64,000 nucleotides of DNA from Nissolia schottii (Eukaryota > Streptophyta > Magnoliopsida > Fabales > Fabaceae). The DNA is taken from contig QANU01094832.1 in NCBI GenBank assembly GCA_003254905.1, forward strand, positions 693,937-757,936. The letters run 5' to 3'. Position 1 is the first letter of the stretch; each line of letters opens with the position of its first letter. Below are positions 11,539 to 24,458 of the stretch, piece after piece. Below the pieces are notes generated by a model, which saw only the letters and a list, made by a program, of their open reading frames with translations, made no database searches and had not been told where the DNA came from. The position numbers were made by a program, and so were the translations under genes.

Positions 11539-12615
11539 GTTCTTGAAATGTAGTGAGTGTTGTTGTCGGGGAGTATGTTGGTGAGTGAGAGTGAAAAAGC
11601 TCAGAAGGAGGATAGAGAGACGAGCGGAAAGGTGTGGAAAGAGACACGCTTATGCAAATACCACCTTTCCACGTGGTTTCAACACGCTCCTTTCTCTCCT
11701 TCTTTTTGGGCCTATTTTAGTGTCATAAATTGGGCTAAAGTTTGTCCACAAATTTCTTGTAATTAAATTGTGTAACATACCCAAAAAACATATCATATCA
11801 CTATATTTAATCTTACAACTGCAGTTATTTTCTATGGAAAATTCGAAGCATTACTCTCATTAGTAATTAGTTACTAGCCTTTTTATACATACGTGGCTAC
11901 TTTCACTTTCATGATTTTATGGCACGAAGTGACAGCTGCAACATAAATCAATTGATGAATTTACATATATGGCTACTCCCATTCTTATGGTAGTTTATAC
12001 TGGTTTGCGTGAGTGGCTTTCAAAACTACCAAAAAGAATAGCTGATAAAATGAAGTACTGAAATAAAAAAAAAAAAAGGTAAGGAAGGAAGCTATGGTTT
12101 TCTCCTTATTGATCGGTACAATGATGATGGCATATAAATTTGGAGCTATGACCTCTTGCAAACTACCCAATTCTCTCACCACTTGCCCACCTCGTGCTGT
12201 ATGGCTTATTTTCTTCTTCTAAGTCCAAACTAATCCTTGTACAGTCCGAGATGATGTCATAATCTCAATATTAATCTCATCATAGACCTAAACTTTAATG
12301 TACAAAATGGATGGTATTGAAAGAAACGATCAAAATTCTGCTGATTCTTGCATGCTTGTGTCCCCTTTGTGGCCTTGTCCTTATTGCCGCTGGTGATTGT
12401 TCAGAAACTCACAGAAATTGTCTTCATGTTTATGTACCCTACAACAGTCCACCCTGGTATTAGGGCAATCTACGTCAAGCACTTCAGTATTATTTAAAGT
12501 TTAAAATTCATATGAAAGTGCTGAAATTAACTATAAGTGCCTGTAAGCCAAAGATAACATTTAAATTGATACCTTTTTATATACATCTAGCAATTATGAC
12601 ATGAGCCAAAATGCA
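11539..12615. other. Intergenic: DUF4079 upstream, PTST3-like 3' flank
   Basis: Both neighbours are on the minus strand, so this holds the DUF4079 promoter (from 11539 rightwards) and the 3'UTR of the PTST3-like gene (leftwards of 12616). I see no additional coding exon; ORFs at 11557-11766 and 11985-12182 are unconvincing. Confidence 0.45.
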
Positions 12616-15600
12616 TCATCGTCTATCTACTCTTAGAATGTTGTTACATATGTGACCCCTAGTGACTGACTCCCTTTGAGGATCTACTATCCAGTGGCCA
12701 TCAACAACAAATTTGATCTGCAACAAACATATTCAATTCAATCTGAGAGGTTATGCTCAGCAACTCAAAACGGTAACAGAAACAAGGAATATCAAAATTA
12801 CCAAATAAAAGAATTTCATCTTATGCACAACTAGTCTACGAGATATTCACTCCAGATTATGACTACACGAAATCTCACATTGCTTGGTATGAACACCGTA
12901 CTTCAAGCAACAGCTAGCTAGAAACAGAAGGAAAAATCTTGCTTCCAAATGCTAATTTTTTGTTGTGTTAGTTGAATCAATATAAACCCATATAACAGTC
13001 TAATTCACATTATAAACAAGGTTTAAGTTTCAAGCTTGAGATGTTCACAGTATTTAGGCAATCACTTATCGGTAAAAAAGGGAAGAAAGAAAACTTTGGA
13101 TAATAAAGCATATGCAAAGGATATGGCTCTGAAACAATAAGGAAAACAAAAGTGGCCTTCAATTTGCTGCCCTACATTGTGTGATTAGCAAACATGGACT
13201 GATGTCCAAAGGCCAACTGATACGTCAATTTTAGTGACAAAAGAAAAAATGCAAAAACTTACAGAAATATACACAAATGATATTACAATAATAAACAGAT
13301 AAATCCAAACAAACATGTAACCAATATGGTAGTTGAGTATTAATTTTAAGAACGAAAAATATCATAGCCAAGGTTAGGACATATGTGATTATTGCAAGTA
13401 AGATAGTCCATGAAAATCAACATAAATAATGTAAGCTTCTCAAATGTACCAAGTCAACCTTCTACTAATAGGCATCAAGAAATGTTTCTCCTATAAGTAC
13501 AACAACTATAGCCTGAAGTAAATTGAATTGATAATATCCAATTATTAGTATGACGGATATCAATAGCATAATTTTTGGTAAAACATGCACACACCTCATA
13601 CACACCAGGATAAAGCCACAGCATCGTCGACCAAAATCTGGATCTCCTGGATATTATTACAATGAAAAGCAGATATAAATTTTATTTTTAAGACAGTTGA
13701 CTGATTCAAATACTAATATGATATCATAATATTGTTATTTTATGAAAGTATGCAAAGTGTTTTTCAACTCTGTATCCCTTACAACATTGGCTTACTCTCA
13801 GAACATTAACAAATCACTGAAATGACACCTTCAGCCTCAATCCTAATGGTCATCTAAACAAAGGCCCCCAGTATATTTCCTCTTATACGATCAACAAACA
13901 ATATCAATATGTAATCACTAATCAACAAGAAGATCAGAATGATGGAAAATAAATTTGTAATAGGAGTTAATGGTAACTAACGAAACATTTTCCATTAGAT
14001 TTGAAGCCTTGGTACAAAACATCAGCATCTTATCACTAAATGTTTCGAACCTTGATCCACCAAGGTCTATGGCACTAGCTGACGGTTGAGGATCCATTTT
14101 GATTCGATGATGCCAACCATTGAAGCTACCCGCAACCTCCACAACATCACCATCGCCACTGAACTCAACCTGAACCTGGAAATAAAATGGAACAGAGCAC
14201 CATCAGCAGGCTTCTTGAATCTTTTTGCTGATGAAACTGGGCCTGGTACTGTGATAGGTACCTAGCCATAGAAGATAGAAACGGAAGAACAGGCTGTATA
14301 TTAGGAGTATTGGAGGTTACTCCAAGAACAAGAACGGAAATACAAAGTGTTGCTGAGTATTTGAGAGACTAAGCTACTCTCCCAATTCCAAGACCTCTCC
14401 AATTGTGAGATACCCCTCAATACCCCTCCCTTATGCTTATATAGTTCTAAACTTCACACCTGTTCAGCATATTTCTCTCTCCTTTCTAACCTTGCCTGGC
14501 TGGCACAGTTAGTTACAAAACCCCTCACCTATGCCTTCACCACACACCCCACACACATCAGCCAATAGGGGAATTAATAACAACATTAGTAATAATATTG
14601 GGGACCTAAAACTTGGACTTTTTGCAGAACTAAAACATAACTCTATAAAGGCAGTGATTCGGTGGTACTGGTGTTAAAGTGAGCTCACAAGTTAGGGAAT
14701 TTTCTAACATACCGTAATAAGTTGATAATATTTTATTTAATTTATTCAATTTCATAACAACATTTGTACACAAAACTGCTTTAAAATTTGAAATAGCTAA
14801 CCACAAGGCCAAGAAAATACAAGATGCAATGAATAAAAGTCCACACGTGCAGATGCAATACCTCCTTTAGTCCTGAAAGACTTTCTTCAGCAACATGTAA
14901 CTCGGCATCTTTTTCAGATATAAGTTTTCTGGCTTTGCTGATTTCTGCCTCTGCCTTGGATTGTAAGACCGACAAAGCAAGCTGAAAGCAACAATAACAT
15001 GTTGCTAAGTGAGTTGTGTCTGAAATAACTGTCATGCATTGAAGAGAGAGATGGGAGAAATGTATATACACACATGCTGCTATCTTTCTAGCATTTTCAC
15101 TCTTTTACCTTTTCTCTTTCTTTTTATTAATTTCATTTTTTTGGTTGACCTTTATTTTTAGTTTAATTTTTCTCCACCAGCTCATAATGAGCTTAGAGAT
15201 GTTTTTTTCCCTGGTGAATCAGAGGCGTCAGCCTAGAGAAACATTATTTCAAATGCTAACAATAAAAGTAGCAGAAACCATCTATATGTACCTAGCAGTA
15301 CCAATTATCAAAAATTGCCCATTTACCTTTTCCTTCTCAATCTGTTCCTTCAGTCGAGACAGCTCCAACTCCTTCTGGTACTAAGCACCCAATACCATTT
15401 ACAAAAGGAAGAGAAAAATAAAACCCAACAAGTTATATTTTATACTATTCTAAACAAAAATTAGACAAGAGCCCAAGATTGATAAACATCAAAACCATAA
15501 AAGAATCTTTATAATTACTACCAGCATGAACTTGAGATGATTTATCTCACTTTGATTTTGCACCTTTGGAGCCAGCTGCATAATGAGAAGTAAAAAAGCA

Positions 15601-18198
15601 AAAAATCAAGGTCACGGGTAGCAGTCAATCCATCGGGAATGAATTTCTGGATATTCAAAGCAAAATGACCTCAGTATCTGAATGCTTGTTGAAACCAGTA
15701 GTTAGATCCTCATTTGGCATGTGATCATCCCTATATATAATTTGAATACAACAAAGGAAAAAAAAAGGGGGCTCATTTCAAATGCAAACATCAATGCAGT
15801 TCCCACAATCCTAGTTGAAAATTAGCAACTATATAACATAAAATACTTACTGAAGAAGCTGATCTAATGTTCCAGATGGAACAACATGCTTAGATGTTGA
15901 TGATTTCCAATTAAGTTCCTTGACATTGTTATCTTTAGGTGGATTGGTGCTTAGTGGCATATTGACAACAGGTTCTGATTCATTATACACTTTGCTTTCC
16001 TGAGAATGATCCCCATTTGAAAGGCCAGAGACATGATCTAAGAATCAAACAACCTAACTTATGAATTGCCCAAACTCAAAAGGTAACAATAGGAAAAATA
16101 TTCACATAATTTGGGTAGAGGCAACTGAAAATATCTTTTATAATCAATACGCTGAAACTCAAATCAGAAGCTACTGTTGTGAAAGGCATAAGTATAGGCT
16201 CCGATGATGATGACTATATGAACCTGCATATCAGAGTTACCTTCAATTGGATCTAAATCTCCATTCTGAATAAAATTTGCAACCTTTTCCTTCAAAGACA
16301 AGTTGGTTGAAGAGTCTAGAGTTATTGAAATGCTGTCAGCAGAACGAACAAGTGAATCAATTTCGTTGTCACCAGATAAGTCTTCCATTATGGAAACTTC
16401 AGAGGCCGAGGGAATGTCTTCAGCAATATTGTTATTGCTGTCATCTAGAGCCAAAGCATTGAGCACTTTGTCTTCAGTGTCAAGAGCAGAATCATTAGAT
16501 GAAGTGTTGTGATGGTTTTCTATGGAAGGAACTGCCGAAGGCAAGGTTTTGTCTCCAACCAATTTTCCCACTGAATCATCCTCACACTCCAAATTTCCAG
16601 AATACTTTGTGTCCAATGATGGTTCACCAGAGATTTCTGTAGGCATGGAACTTTGGTTATAAAAGTTGGTAAAAAAACCTTCACTTGAACTACTGCATTT
16701 GTTCTCCACAACAGCCACTTCAGTTGGGTACAATTTCTCCTCTACCACATGGTTTACCTCTTCGGCATGATCTTTTGGCTCTACTAGGGCATTGTCCACT
16801 GTTAAATTAGCCGATGATTCTGCAGGTATGGAAGTGCATTCATCTAAACTTAGAGTTGAGTCAATGTCCGAACTTCTTGAATTGTTCCCTTCAATTGATG
16901 TCGTGACATCATTGACCAAACCATCCACCTTCACATTCTGACCTTTAAATTTGTATTATATCATGTCATCAGTTATGATCACACATAATCCAAAGTAAAG
17001 AGTCCATTAACAAAGAAAAAATGTATTTGACCTGTCAAAAGACCTTCACAATCATCTGCAGCATCCAGTCTCTCATCTAAACTTTCCATGTCCAAGGAAC
17101 CGGTGTTGGCATTGAATGAACTTGTGAGAAGCTCCTCAATTTGTTTATGTCCTCTTCGTCTGACAATGTTTGCCAGGTCATTCCTATAAAAGAGAAAGGT
17201 AAAAAATAAAATAGCTTATGTAAAACTTCCTTATGTTATAATCCAATTTTACATTTTTTTCGCTTAAACCATTAGTGTCTAGAGTCTACTACTAGAACAT
17301 GACTAATCTAGTTCGAGTGAAATTAGCCATCTATGGGAGTAAAGTTTTCCTACCACTACTCAAACTCAAGACCTTGTTTAAGGGAACAAATGTTGCACCA
17401 CTTCAATCATCTACATTGGTGAGCTTAATTATGTTAAACAATGGATGCAAATCAAGCAAATAAATAAACTACAGCAGAGGCACGTCATAATATTATCTAA
17501 CATCATATTTTTTCTTTCCTTTTTTCTAAATCACAAGTATCCAAAAGTACTTTTATGGTTCAAACTCTTCATGCACTAGAATTCTCTGTCCGCAAGACTC
17601 AAACTCGAGGATAAGTTTGCTAAAGAGGAAGCAGCGCCAAACCACTTGAACTATCCAAGCTCGAGCAAATATCATATTTATTTAACATTGAGAGGTAAAT
17701 GATTGATCAGTGAAAATTTCAATGGTTCAATTAATTTGAATATATATATATNTTTGGAATAGATGCGAAGAAAGAGAGAGGAGAGAGGATGTACCATCCG
17801 TGGAGCAAGAGCTCCTTGGTGGAGGGAATGTGGTGGTCCGGAAGCCCAACGGAGGCGAGGAACTGGCGGATTTCGTCGCAGATCTCGGCGTCGCTTTTCA
17901 GCCTCCTCCTCCTGCTCCTCCTGCACCAAAATTAATAAACATTCAAAAATTCAATCACCTATTTCCTTCTTTTTTCTTTAATTTTAAAAATAAGAAGTAG
18001 AAATTGAAGAAACCTTGTTGTCCTTGAGTTGTTGGTAGAAGAAGAAGAAGAAGCGCGTAAGTGGAAGTGCGTGGGAGTGGATTGGAGGAGAAGGTGGCTG
18101 GGAGAAGAAGGTGGAAGCGTGATACAGCTTGGGGTTGGGGAGAATGAGAAGAAGAAGCAGAGGCTGCAGCTCCCCATTACAGCATTCGCATGCACCAT
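12616..18198 (-). CDS. PTST3: PTST3-like plastid protein: coiled coil plus CBM48
   Basis: In Arabidopsis PTST2/PTST3 bind malto-oligosaccharides and work with starch synthase 4 in starch-granule initiation in chloroplasts. Twelve exons: 18014-18198, 17795-17920, 17032-17183, 16241-16942, 15851-16037, 15670-15730, 15522-15575, 15327-15380, 14862-14981, 14051-14175, 13595-13646 and 12616-12717. They total 1920 nt (639 residues) and every junction is in phase. Order along the protein: Ser-rich transit peptide (about 1-60); [20 protein letters not shown] and [14 protein letters not shown] (about 65-120); a long acidic Ser/Asp/Glu region from one exon (about 155-388); heptad-like coiled coil (about 472-547, for example [14 protein letters not shown]); CBM48 (548-639) with [26 protein letters not shown] and [14 protein letters not shown]. 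The in-frame ATG at 18177 is an alternative start. PTST3 fits better than PTST or PTST2 because of the N-terminal block, judged from memory. An N sits in the intron at 17752. Confidence 0.87.
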
Positions 18199-18345
18199 GC
18201 GCGTGTGATACACTCGCTTCACTCTTTCTCTCTGAGCTAAAAGCAGCTCTCTCTCTCACACACACACCCCCCAGTGAGTGAGTGAGTCTCTCACCTGAAT
18301 GAATACAAACGAAGGTGATTGAAAGGGTGAGACTCTGTTTTATGG

Positions 18346-18353
18346 ATATATAT
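18346..18353 (-). promoter_or_regulatory. Candidate TATA box of the PTST3-like gene
   Basis: On the minus strand GAATATATATCC lies about 150 bases upstream of the start codon at 18198. A start near 18315 would give a leader rich in CT repeats (18230-18265), a common plant 5'UTR feature. Confidence 0.35.
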
Positions 18354-19664
18354 TCGCTTTATTTGCTATATCACGGCCATTCCGCTCATCATTTCAGAGC
18401 AATCCAACCTAATTTTCAATTTAAAAATAATACATCAAATTTACATTAATAATAATAAGGTATATTTATTCATCATTCTGAACTAACCGATAATTCGTAG
18501 TTCTGCTACTTGTCTAAATGAAAACATAAGAAGAATGAAACTATCAATATTATAGTTTAAAGAATGAAACGCACCACACAAAATACAAACACCACAAAAA
18601 GGAATGAATACACAAAAAAAAAAATTTAAATAACTAAAAAGGAAAATGCGGTAGGACTACCACGATTTCATTGTTAAAAGCTTGCCGCAGAAAACACTAT
18701 CTATCATTGGCAATAAATTCCTACCTTATACTATCAAAAATAAATCAATTCCCACCTTATATAACTATAAATTACAATAATAGTCATTAATAATTAATAA
18801 TTTTTATCAAGAACTTTAATCTTGTTCTCTCAATCCACAGTTAAAAGTAATGACTAATCTCTTTGTGTACAATAAAGTTATTTAAAAGAGTAAACATTTA
18901 TCTTCGTTGGTCTTTAATTTTTAATTTTAAAAATAACTCTATATAAATTATTTAGTAATTATAATTAGAATTATTTTATTTTTAATTTTGTAAAGAGAAT
19001 TACATGTCAAAATTTATTATTTTCTTAACCCAACATCTAAAATGGAAGAGAGTGACACCCACAACACAAACACGGAAAACATCTTTCCCCTCATTATCAT
19101 AAACTGATTTAGGGGAAGCATTGGTCTAACGGCAATCAGATAACACTAGTTTGTTTTCTCTAGTTTTCTCTATTTTCTTGTAATTCAGTTTAGTTACTAT
19201 TTGGTGTTGTTTCTATTTTTCTATTTTCTGCTGTTTCTTTTTCTGCAGCTGTGGTTGTTGTTTGGTTACTTGAGCAATCTATTTTGCCTGCTGCTACGTT
19301 TGCTTCCTACTGATGTTCCATGTTTTTATCGGATATTATGTGGTGATTCAGATAAAATAATAGCCGTCTCTCTCATTTTTATTCTTTCCATTTCATATGT
19401 ATATTACATACTTTTTTTAGAGCAACTCGTACAAGTTCAGATTAGTTGTTTTAGTTAAAAAAAAGGGGGATGATTTGGTCCATTTAAGTAGTTATTCTAT
19501 TATCAAATGGAGTACGGGATGAATTGGGATTGATATATCCTTGTTTTCTAGGGTCAAGGATAACTTTTCAAGCTTTTGCTCTGTGTGCCAACATTTAAAA
19601 AATATAAAGAGAAAATTGTTTTACATATTGGTTTTTGTATTCTTCTTCTTAATTGTTAATGCAG
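18354..19664. other. Intergenic, AT-rich
   Basis: Upstream of the PTST3-like gene and left of an unassigned exon pair. There is a small open stretch after ATG 19043 (MEESDTHNTNTENIFPLI), but no convincing donor links it to later exons. The hydrophobic ORF at 19201-19458 is T-rich low-complexity sequence and looks fortuitous. Confidence 0.4.
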
Positions 19665-20196
19665 AGAGCATTGCTGAACGGTGATAAAAACTTTGATCCA
19701 TACAAGCAAGAAGTTGAGAATTTCATGTGCAAGATCTTGCCCAATTCTCCATCTTCAAGCACACAATATACACAAGGTAACATCGCCACATGGTCTTGGA
19801 GGTCCAAAGATAAAAAATGTTGCTCAACTAAAAAACTTTAATAGTGAAATTCTAGCTATAAAATCATAGCTACCTTAAATTTTCCTTCAAAATATAAAAA
19901 CATATGCATTTAAGTCATGTCATGATTAATATTCAAGAGAGACCAGTATTTAAGCATTTCTTCTATTGATGTTTTTACAGGATATTATGTTTCACTGGTT
20001 TATTTGCATAAAATGAGAAATGGTCAAAGCCCATCTATATGAAGCCATAATATGTTTCACTAAGGTTCCATGTTTTTACTGGATATTAAGGGTGATTCAG
20101 ATAAAATGTTTGTAAGAGACTTTTCTTAACCCAATCTTTTCTATCAATTTTTTTGAATGTAATGTTGTGTTTGGTGCAGGAAAGGGTGATGGATGA
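19665..20196 (+). CDS. Unrecognised gene: two C-terminal exon-like segments
   Basis: A segment 19665-19776 is bounded by TTAATGCAG and a GTAACA donor. It is open in one frame: RALLNGDKNFDPYKQEVENF, followed by MCKILPNSPSSSTQYTQ. A second acceptor (TTGGTGCAG at 20171-20179) joins in phase to GKGDG and a stop TGA at 20194-20196. The composition and splice borders look like genuine exons, but I do not recognise the protein and cannot find the upstream exons with confidence. It may be the tail of a small gene starting near 19043, a pseudogene, or a captured fragment. Only the borders and the open frame are seen; function is unknown. Confidence 0.33.
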
Positions 20197-20775
20197 ACAT
20201 GTCAGTGGTGGTAATGATTTTATGTCTAAAGATTCATGCTCTGCAATGAGTCATCCGACGTATATTGCGTGGACTCTTGGGACATGACCTGCCATGAGGC
20301 ACACACACGGCGTGCCATGTGGCACGTTAAACGGCATCATATGTTATATTTAACAGTGATGTTAGTACTTAATGTTACCTTCTAACGACAAGTATTAAAA
20401 TTTATCAAATTTTTTTTTTCAGGGACTAATTCCTAACGAAAATTTTTTTAAGAACCAAACACAAAATTTTTAATTTTATAGTGTAAAAAATATTTAACCC
20501 AAAAAGTATTACAATGTTACTTTTTTTTTTTCCACACACATTTTGACTTGAATTGGTATGTATTAACATAATGAAATGTTTTAATATCATCGAACCAAAT
20601 TACTATTACGATAGTAAAACATTCTTATTAATATTGTACAATTTAATTAGATAATAATATAAAATCAGAAGTTCCATAAAAATAAAAATAAAAAACTCTT
20701 TCCTATTTTATGTTTGGATATTTCTTTTTTTGGTACATTACAAGGCAAATGAAGAAAGTGGCTTCCGTTGAATTT

Positions 20776-20797
20776 AAAAAAAAAAAAAAAAAAAAAA
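20776..20797. repeat. Poly(A) tract
   Basis: A run of about 22 A residues lies just outside the end of the copia LTR. It is a possible insertion-site feature or a simple repeat. Confidence 0.7.
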
Positions 20798-20811
20798 GCT
20801 ACTCGAGGAGT

Positions 20812-21216
20812 TGTTAACACTGTGCTTTGTTACAAGATCAGCACAGCTAGGATAAGCATAGATCAGACACACCACCATCGATGAAGCAGATTGAGAAAAC
20901 TGAAACAATTATGCAGCATATGCAACATCAGAGAAAAAACAGAGGAAAAAAATGAATATGCATTTATTGAATTGAAATCATCAAAGTTATCTTTACACAC
21001 TAGCTAATGGGATATATATACACGGGTACAAGAAGCTTGATTCACAAGCTAACACACTTCTACAACTAACTGAATATAACTAATTCTAACTGTCATAACT
21101 AACTAGTATTGCCAGTTGTGTTAACAGCTTTAGTGGCTTGCTGTACAAGTAACCACTTCTATTCTCTAAATCATAAATACATAGACAAAATTAAATTTTG
21201 TCTTGTAGAGATAACA
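20812..21216 (-). repeat. 3' LTR of the Ty1/copia element
   Basis: On the minus strand a purine tract GGGGGGGG ends at 21217, and the LTR then starts TGTTATCTCTACAAG at 21216. It runs about 405 bp to GTTAACA at 20812; an alternative end is GTAACA at 20828. A TATA-like stretch (about 21012-21018) and an AATAAA-like signal (near 20965) are in the expected order for an LTR. Confidence 0.7.
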
Positions 21217-22190
21217 CCCCCCCCGCAAACAATCCAAGCTTGATAATCAAACTGTTGAATGGACCAGCGGGAAGCGGTTTGGTCAGCACATCTGCTACTT
21301 GCTACTTGGTGGATATAGGCTTAATATTAATGAGGCCATATTGCAATTTGTCTCTAATCAAATGGCAGTCAATCTCAATATGTTTTGTTCGCTCGTGCAT
21401 AACCGGATTTGAAGCCAATTGAATTGCTAAATGATTGTCACAATGAATCACAATCGGTTGCTTATGTGAGAAGCCAAAATCATCCATAAGATAAGAGAGC
21501 CATTGTGCCTCACATGTAGCTTGGCTGAGTACTCTGCACTCAGCTTCAGAAGATGACTTTGAAACAATGGTTTGTTTCTTGCTCTTCCATGAAACGAAAG
21601 AGGATCCATGATAGAAATAGAAACGAGATATGAATTTGCAAGTGTCTAAACATGCACCCCCAGTCCGAATCTAAATAACTTGTCAGCAGCAGATCAGACT
21701 TTGCAGCAAAACAAATTCCAGCAGCAAGGGAATTCTTCAAATATCGAACTATTATGTGAGCTGCTTGCAAGTGTTCATCAGTGGCAAATCTAAGAATTTG
21801 CTCAATTTACCTAATGCAAAGGAGATATCTGGTCTAGTGTTGGTAAGGTAAATCAGCCTACCAATGAGTCTTCTAAAGGCTGAAGCATCTGATAGTGGAG
21901 TTCTTGAATTCCTGCTTAATTTGTTGTGAAAGTCCATAGGTGTGGAGGCAGGCTTGCAGGTAAGTAAACCGCAGTCCTTGATTAATTATAGAGCATATTT
22001 TCTTTGGTGAAGATGAATGCCAGAACTTGATCTTGCAGCCTCCATACCAAGAAGATATTTCAGCTGGCCAATGTCCTTGATTTTAAACAAATCATCCAAG
22101 AGTCTCTTTGATGGAATTGATTTCTGCAATGTCATCACCAGCCAATACTAAATCATCCACATACACTAAGATAGCTAGCTAGAAGAAGAA
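20812..22190 (-). mobile_element. Ty1/copia retrotransposon, 5'-truncated and degenerate
   Basis: Read on the minus strand, 22190-21220 contains the end of a copia pol: reverse transcriptase with the catalytic VYVDDLVLAGDD, then LIGRLIYLTNTRPDISFA, then the RNase H part with IHCDNHLAIQLASNPVMHER and TKHIEIDCHLIRDKLQ. Several stops and frameshifts break the frame. The 3' LTR follows at 20812-21216. Everything 5' of the RT active site (gag, protease, integrase, 5' LTR) is absent; the element stops within about 20 bp of the GDSL start codon at 22208. The order RT - RNase H - LTR after integrase identifies Ty1/copia. Confidence 0.88.
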
Positions 22191-22207
22191 ACTGGATTAA
22201 CTTGAAG

Positions 22208-24375
22208 ATGGCAAACCTAAGTTCTTTTGGCTGCTTGGTTGTTTTGGTAACTTCAATTCATTCCATTGCTTCAATGAGTTTCATCACATCCCAGAGTACT
22301 AGTACTACTGCCACTACTACTAAAGGCTTTTTCATCTTTGGAGATTCTACAGTAGATCCTGGCAACAACAACTACATAGAAACCATTCCTGATTACAAAG
22401 CAGATTTCAAGCCATATGGCCAAAATGGGTTTCTCAAAGTGCCCACAGGACGATTCTCAAATGGCCGTGTAATTGTGGACTTTATAGGTAATGCATGCAT
22501 GATCGTTAATTCTATCTGTTTTTCTTTTCAAAGTTAGAAACATCATCTAATGCAAAACTTTAATAACTCTTAAAAAAAATTGACTTAAAAAAATAGTTTA
22601 ATTTTTATTCAATGACTATCATCCAATCAGATCTTTTGATATACATGACTTTTGAAAGAGTGAAAAAAAAGTCAACTATTTATAATAATGTGACAAAATT
22701 TGATTGGTTGACAGTATAAAAACACTTTACATGGATAAAAATTAAACTCTTAAAAGAATTAAATTTTGTTATGTTTTTTTAAAAAAAAAAGTTATTTCTT
22801 TTAGTTTCTACTTAAAAACTGAAAACAAATCAGATTATTTTTTTAAAACTAATAATCCAAACATTTGGTGTGTGTGATATGCTTCTATTGCTTGGTGATA
22901 CAGCTGAATATGCAAAGCTGCCACTGCTTCTTCCATTTCTACAACCACATGCCCATTATACTAACGGTGTCAACTTTGCTTCTGGTGGGGCTGGTGTTCT
23001 TGCTGAAACCAATGATCAGGGACTCTCAAACATATAGTAATTGCTATCTTAGATGTTAACCTCATTTATGACTTGTGCATAAATAAAATAAAGGTGATTG
23101 ATCTTCCGACACAAACAAGGCACTTTGAGGAAATAAGAAAATCACTGGCACAAAATAAGCTTGGAGAGAAGAAAGCAAAGGAGTTGATCTCAGGAGCAAT
23201 TTATTTCATTAGCATTGGAAGCAACGATTACATGGGTGGTTATCTGGGTAACCCAAAAATGCAAGAAAGTTACAATCCTATACATTGTGTGGGGACAATC
23301 AATCCAAGTAAGCCTGCAAGATTTACTAACTAATAAAGAAATATTCTAGAAATCAGAATTTTTCTATGAATTTATTTGTCTCAAGTTCTGAAGATGCTCA
23401 GGTACTCCTAAATACATCCACACTGGAAAACCCCACTCACGTGGTTATGGCTATCTGAATTAAGTTGAAGTATTTTTAAATTACATTTACCGTATTATTT
23501 AATTAGTTTATTGTTTATAATTTTATAGTTGAAAAGTTCTTATATATTCTTGGAGTAAAAAACTTGCTCTCATATATTTATTATTTAACACGTCACCACC
23601 TTTGTCTCTTAAGTCAATAACATTTATTGATGTGTCAAATAATAAATAAATCAAAGCAAGAGATCACTTGCTCTAAAACCCTACAAGAATTTCTCTTTAT
23701 AATTTTATAGAGTAATGTCTGAGTCTCTTAATTCATTAATCTAAACTTCCTCCTAACTGCTAAATGAGGTAAAAAGTAAATACTTTTAAACTTTTAACGC
23801 ATTAAATGAGTATATGTTTTTTTTATCTCATTTAATAGGTAAGAAAAAATTTATGGGAATAAATTGGGAGGCTCGAACATTACTCAATTTTATATAATGT
23901 ATCTTAACCTTAGGATTTTTTCAAAGTTTTCATATCCAGTACTTGTATTAGTACCACACCTCGTGCCTATGCAACATAGGTGAGAACAATATACCTTTAA
24001 AATAGGTAAATCAGGCGTATCATCTTATTTTATCCTACAATCGAAAGTGGCCGGTAACGTTATTCTTAAGAGCAGTAAGAAAGAATGAAAGAACATAATG
24101 AGTTAATCATTTCGTGTATTCAGGGATTATACGAGAAAGGGGCTAGAAAGTATGCGTTTTTAAGTTTGTCTCCTTTGGGTTGCTTGCCAGCCTTCAGACA
24201 GAGCTCTAAACCTGAAAGCTAGCAATGGTGGCTGTTACGAAGCAGCTTCTGCTTTTGCTTTTCCACATAATCACGCTTTGAGACATGTTCTCATAAGCCT
24301 CTACATATAGAGAACCTCTTCAACAATGAGGCCAACCTCACTACTGCTGATGTAGTTGGTGACCCCGAAGCTTGA
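22208..24375 (+). pseudogene. GDSL esterase/lipase, decayed and truncated
   Basis: GDSL (SGNH) hydrolases are secreted esterases of plant cell walls and defence. Exon 1 (22208-22487) begins [20 protein letters not shown], a signal peptide, and has block [16 protein letters not shown] (Ser47). Exon 2 from 22904 after GATACAG has KLPLLLPFLQPHAHYTNGVN and block II FASGGAG. A third segment after AAATAAAG (about 23094) reads VIDLPTQTRHFEEIRKSL and block III SIGSNDYMGGYLGNPKMQ, then fails at YNPIHCVGTINPS. A fourth segment at about 24123 reads GLYEKGARKYAFLSLSPLGC and then hits stops and frameshifts near 24220. Exon 2 lacks a clear donor. The C-terminal block with the catalytic Asp and His (DxxHP) is missing. 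A copia relic occupies the promoter side. The similarity is to the GLIP5-like plant group by memory. Confidence 0.85.
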
Positions 24376-24458
24376 GAAAGGACAATATTAGTATTGAAGT
24401 TTATCTACAAAATACAATATTAAATAAAACATTATGATCACACTTTGAGTATTTTTGT

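Noticed and set aside
11163-11647. Alternative minus-strand frames across DUF4079 exon 1
   Set aside because: Only the frame starting at 11538 connects in phase to the following exons and gives the conserved domain.
19201-19458. Hydrophobic 85-codon plus-strand ORF
   Set aside because: T-rich sequence makes a chance Leu/Phe-rich frame; no start context and no homology that I recognise.
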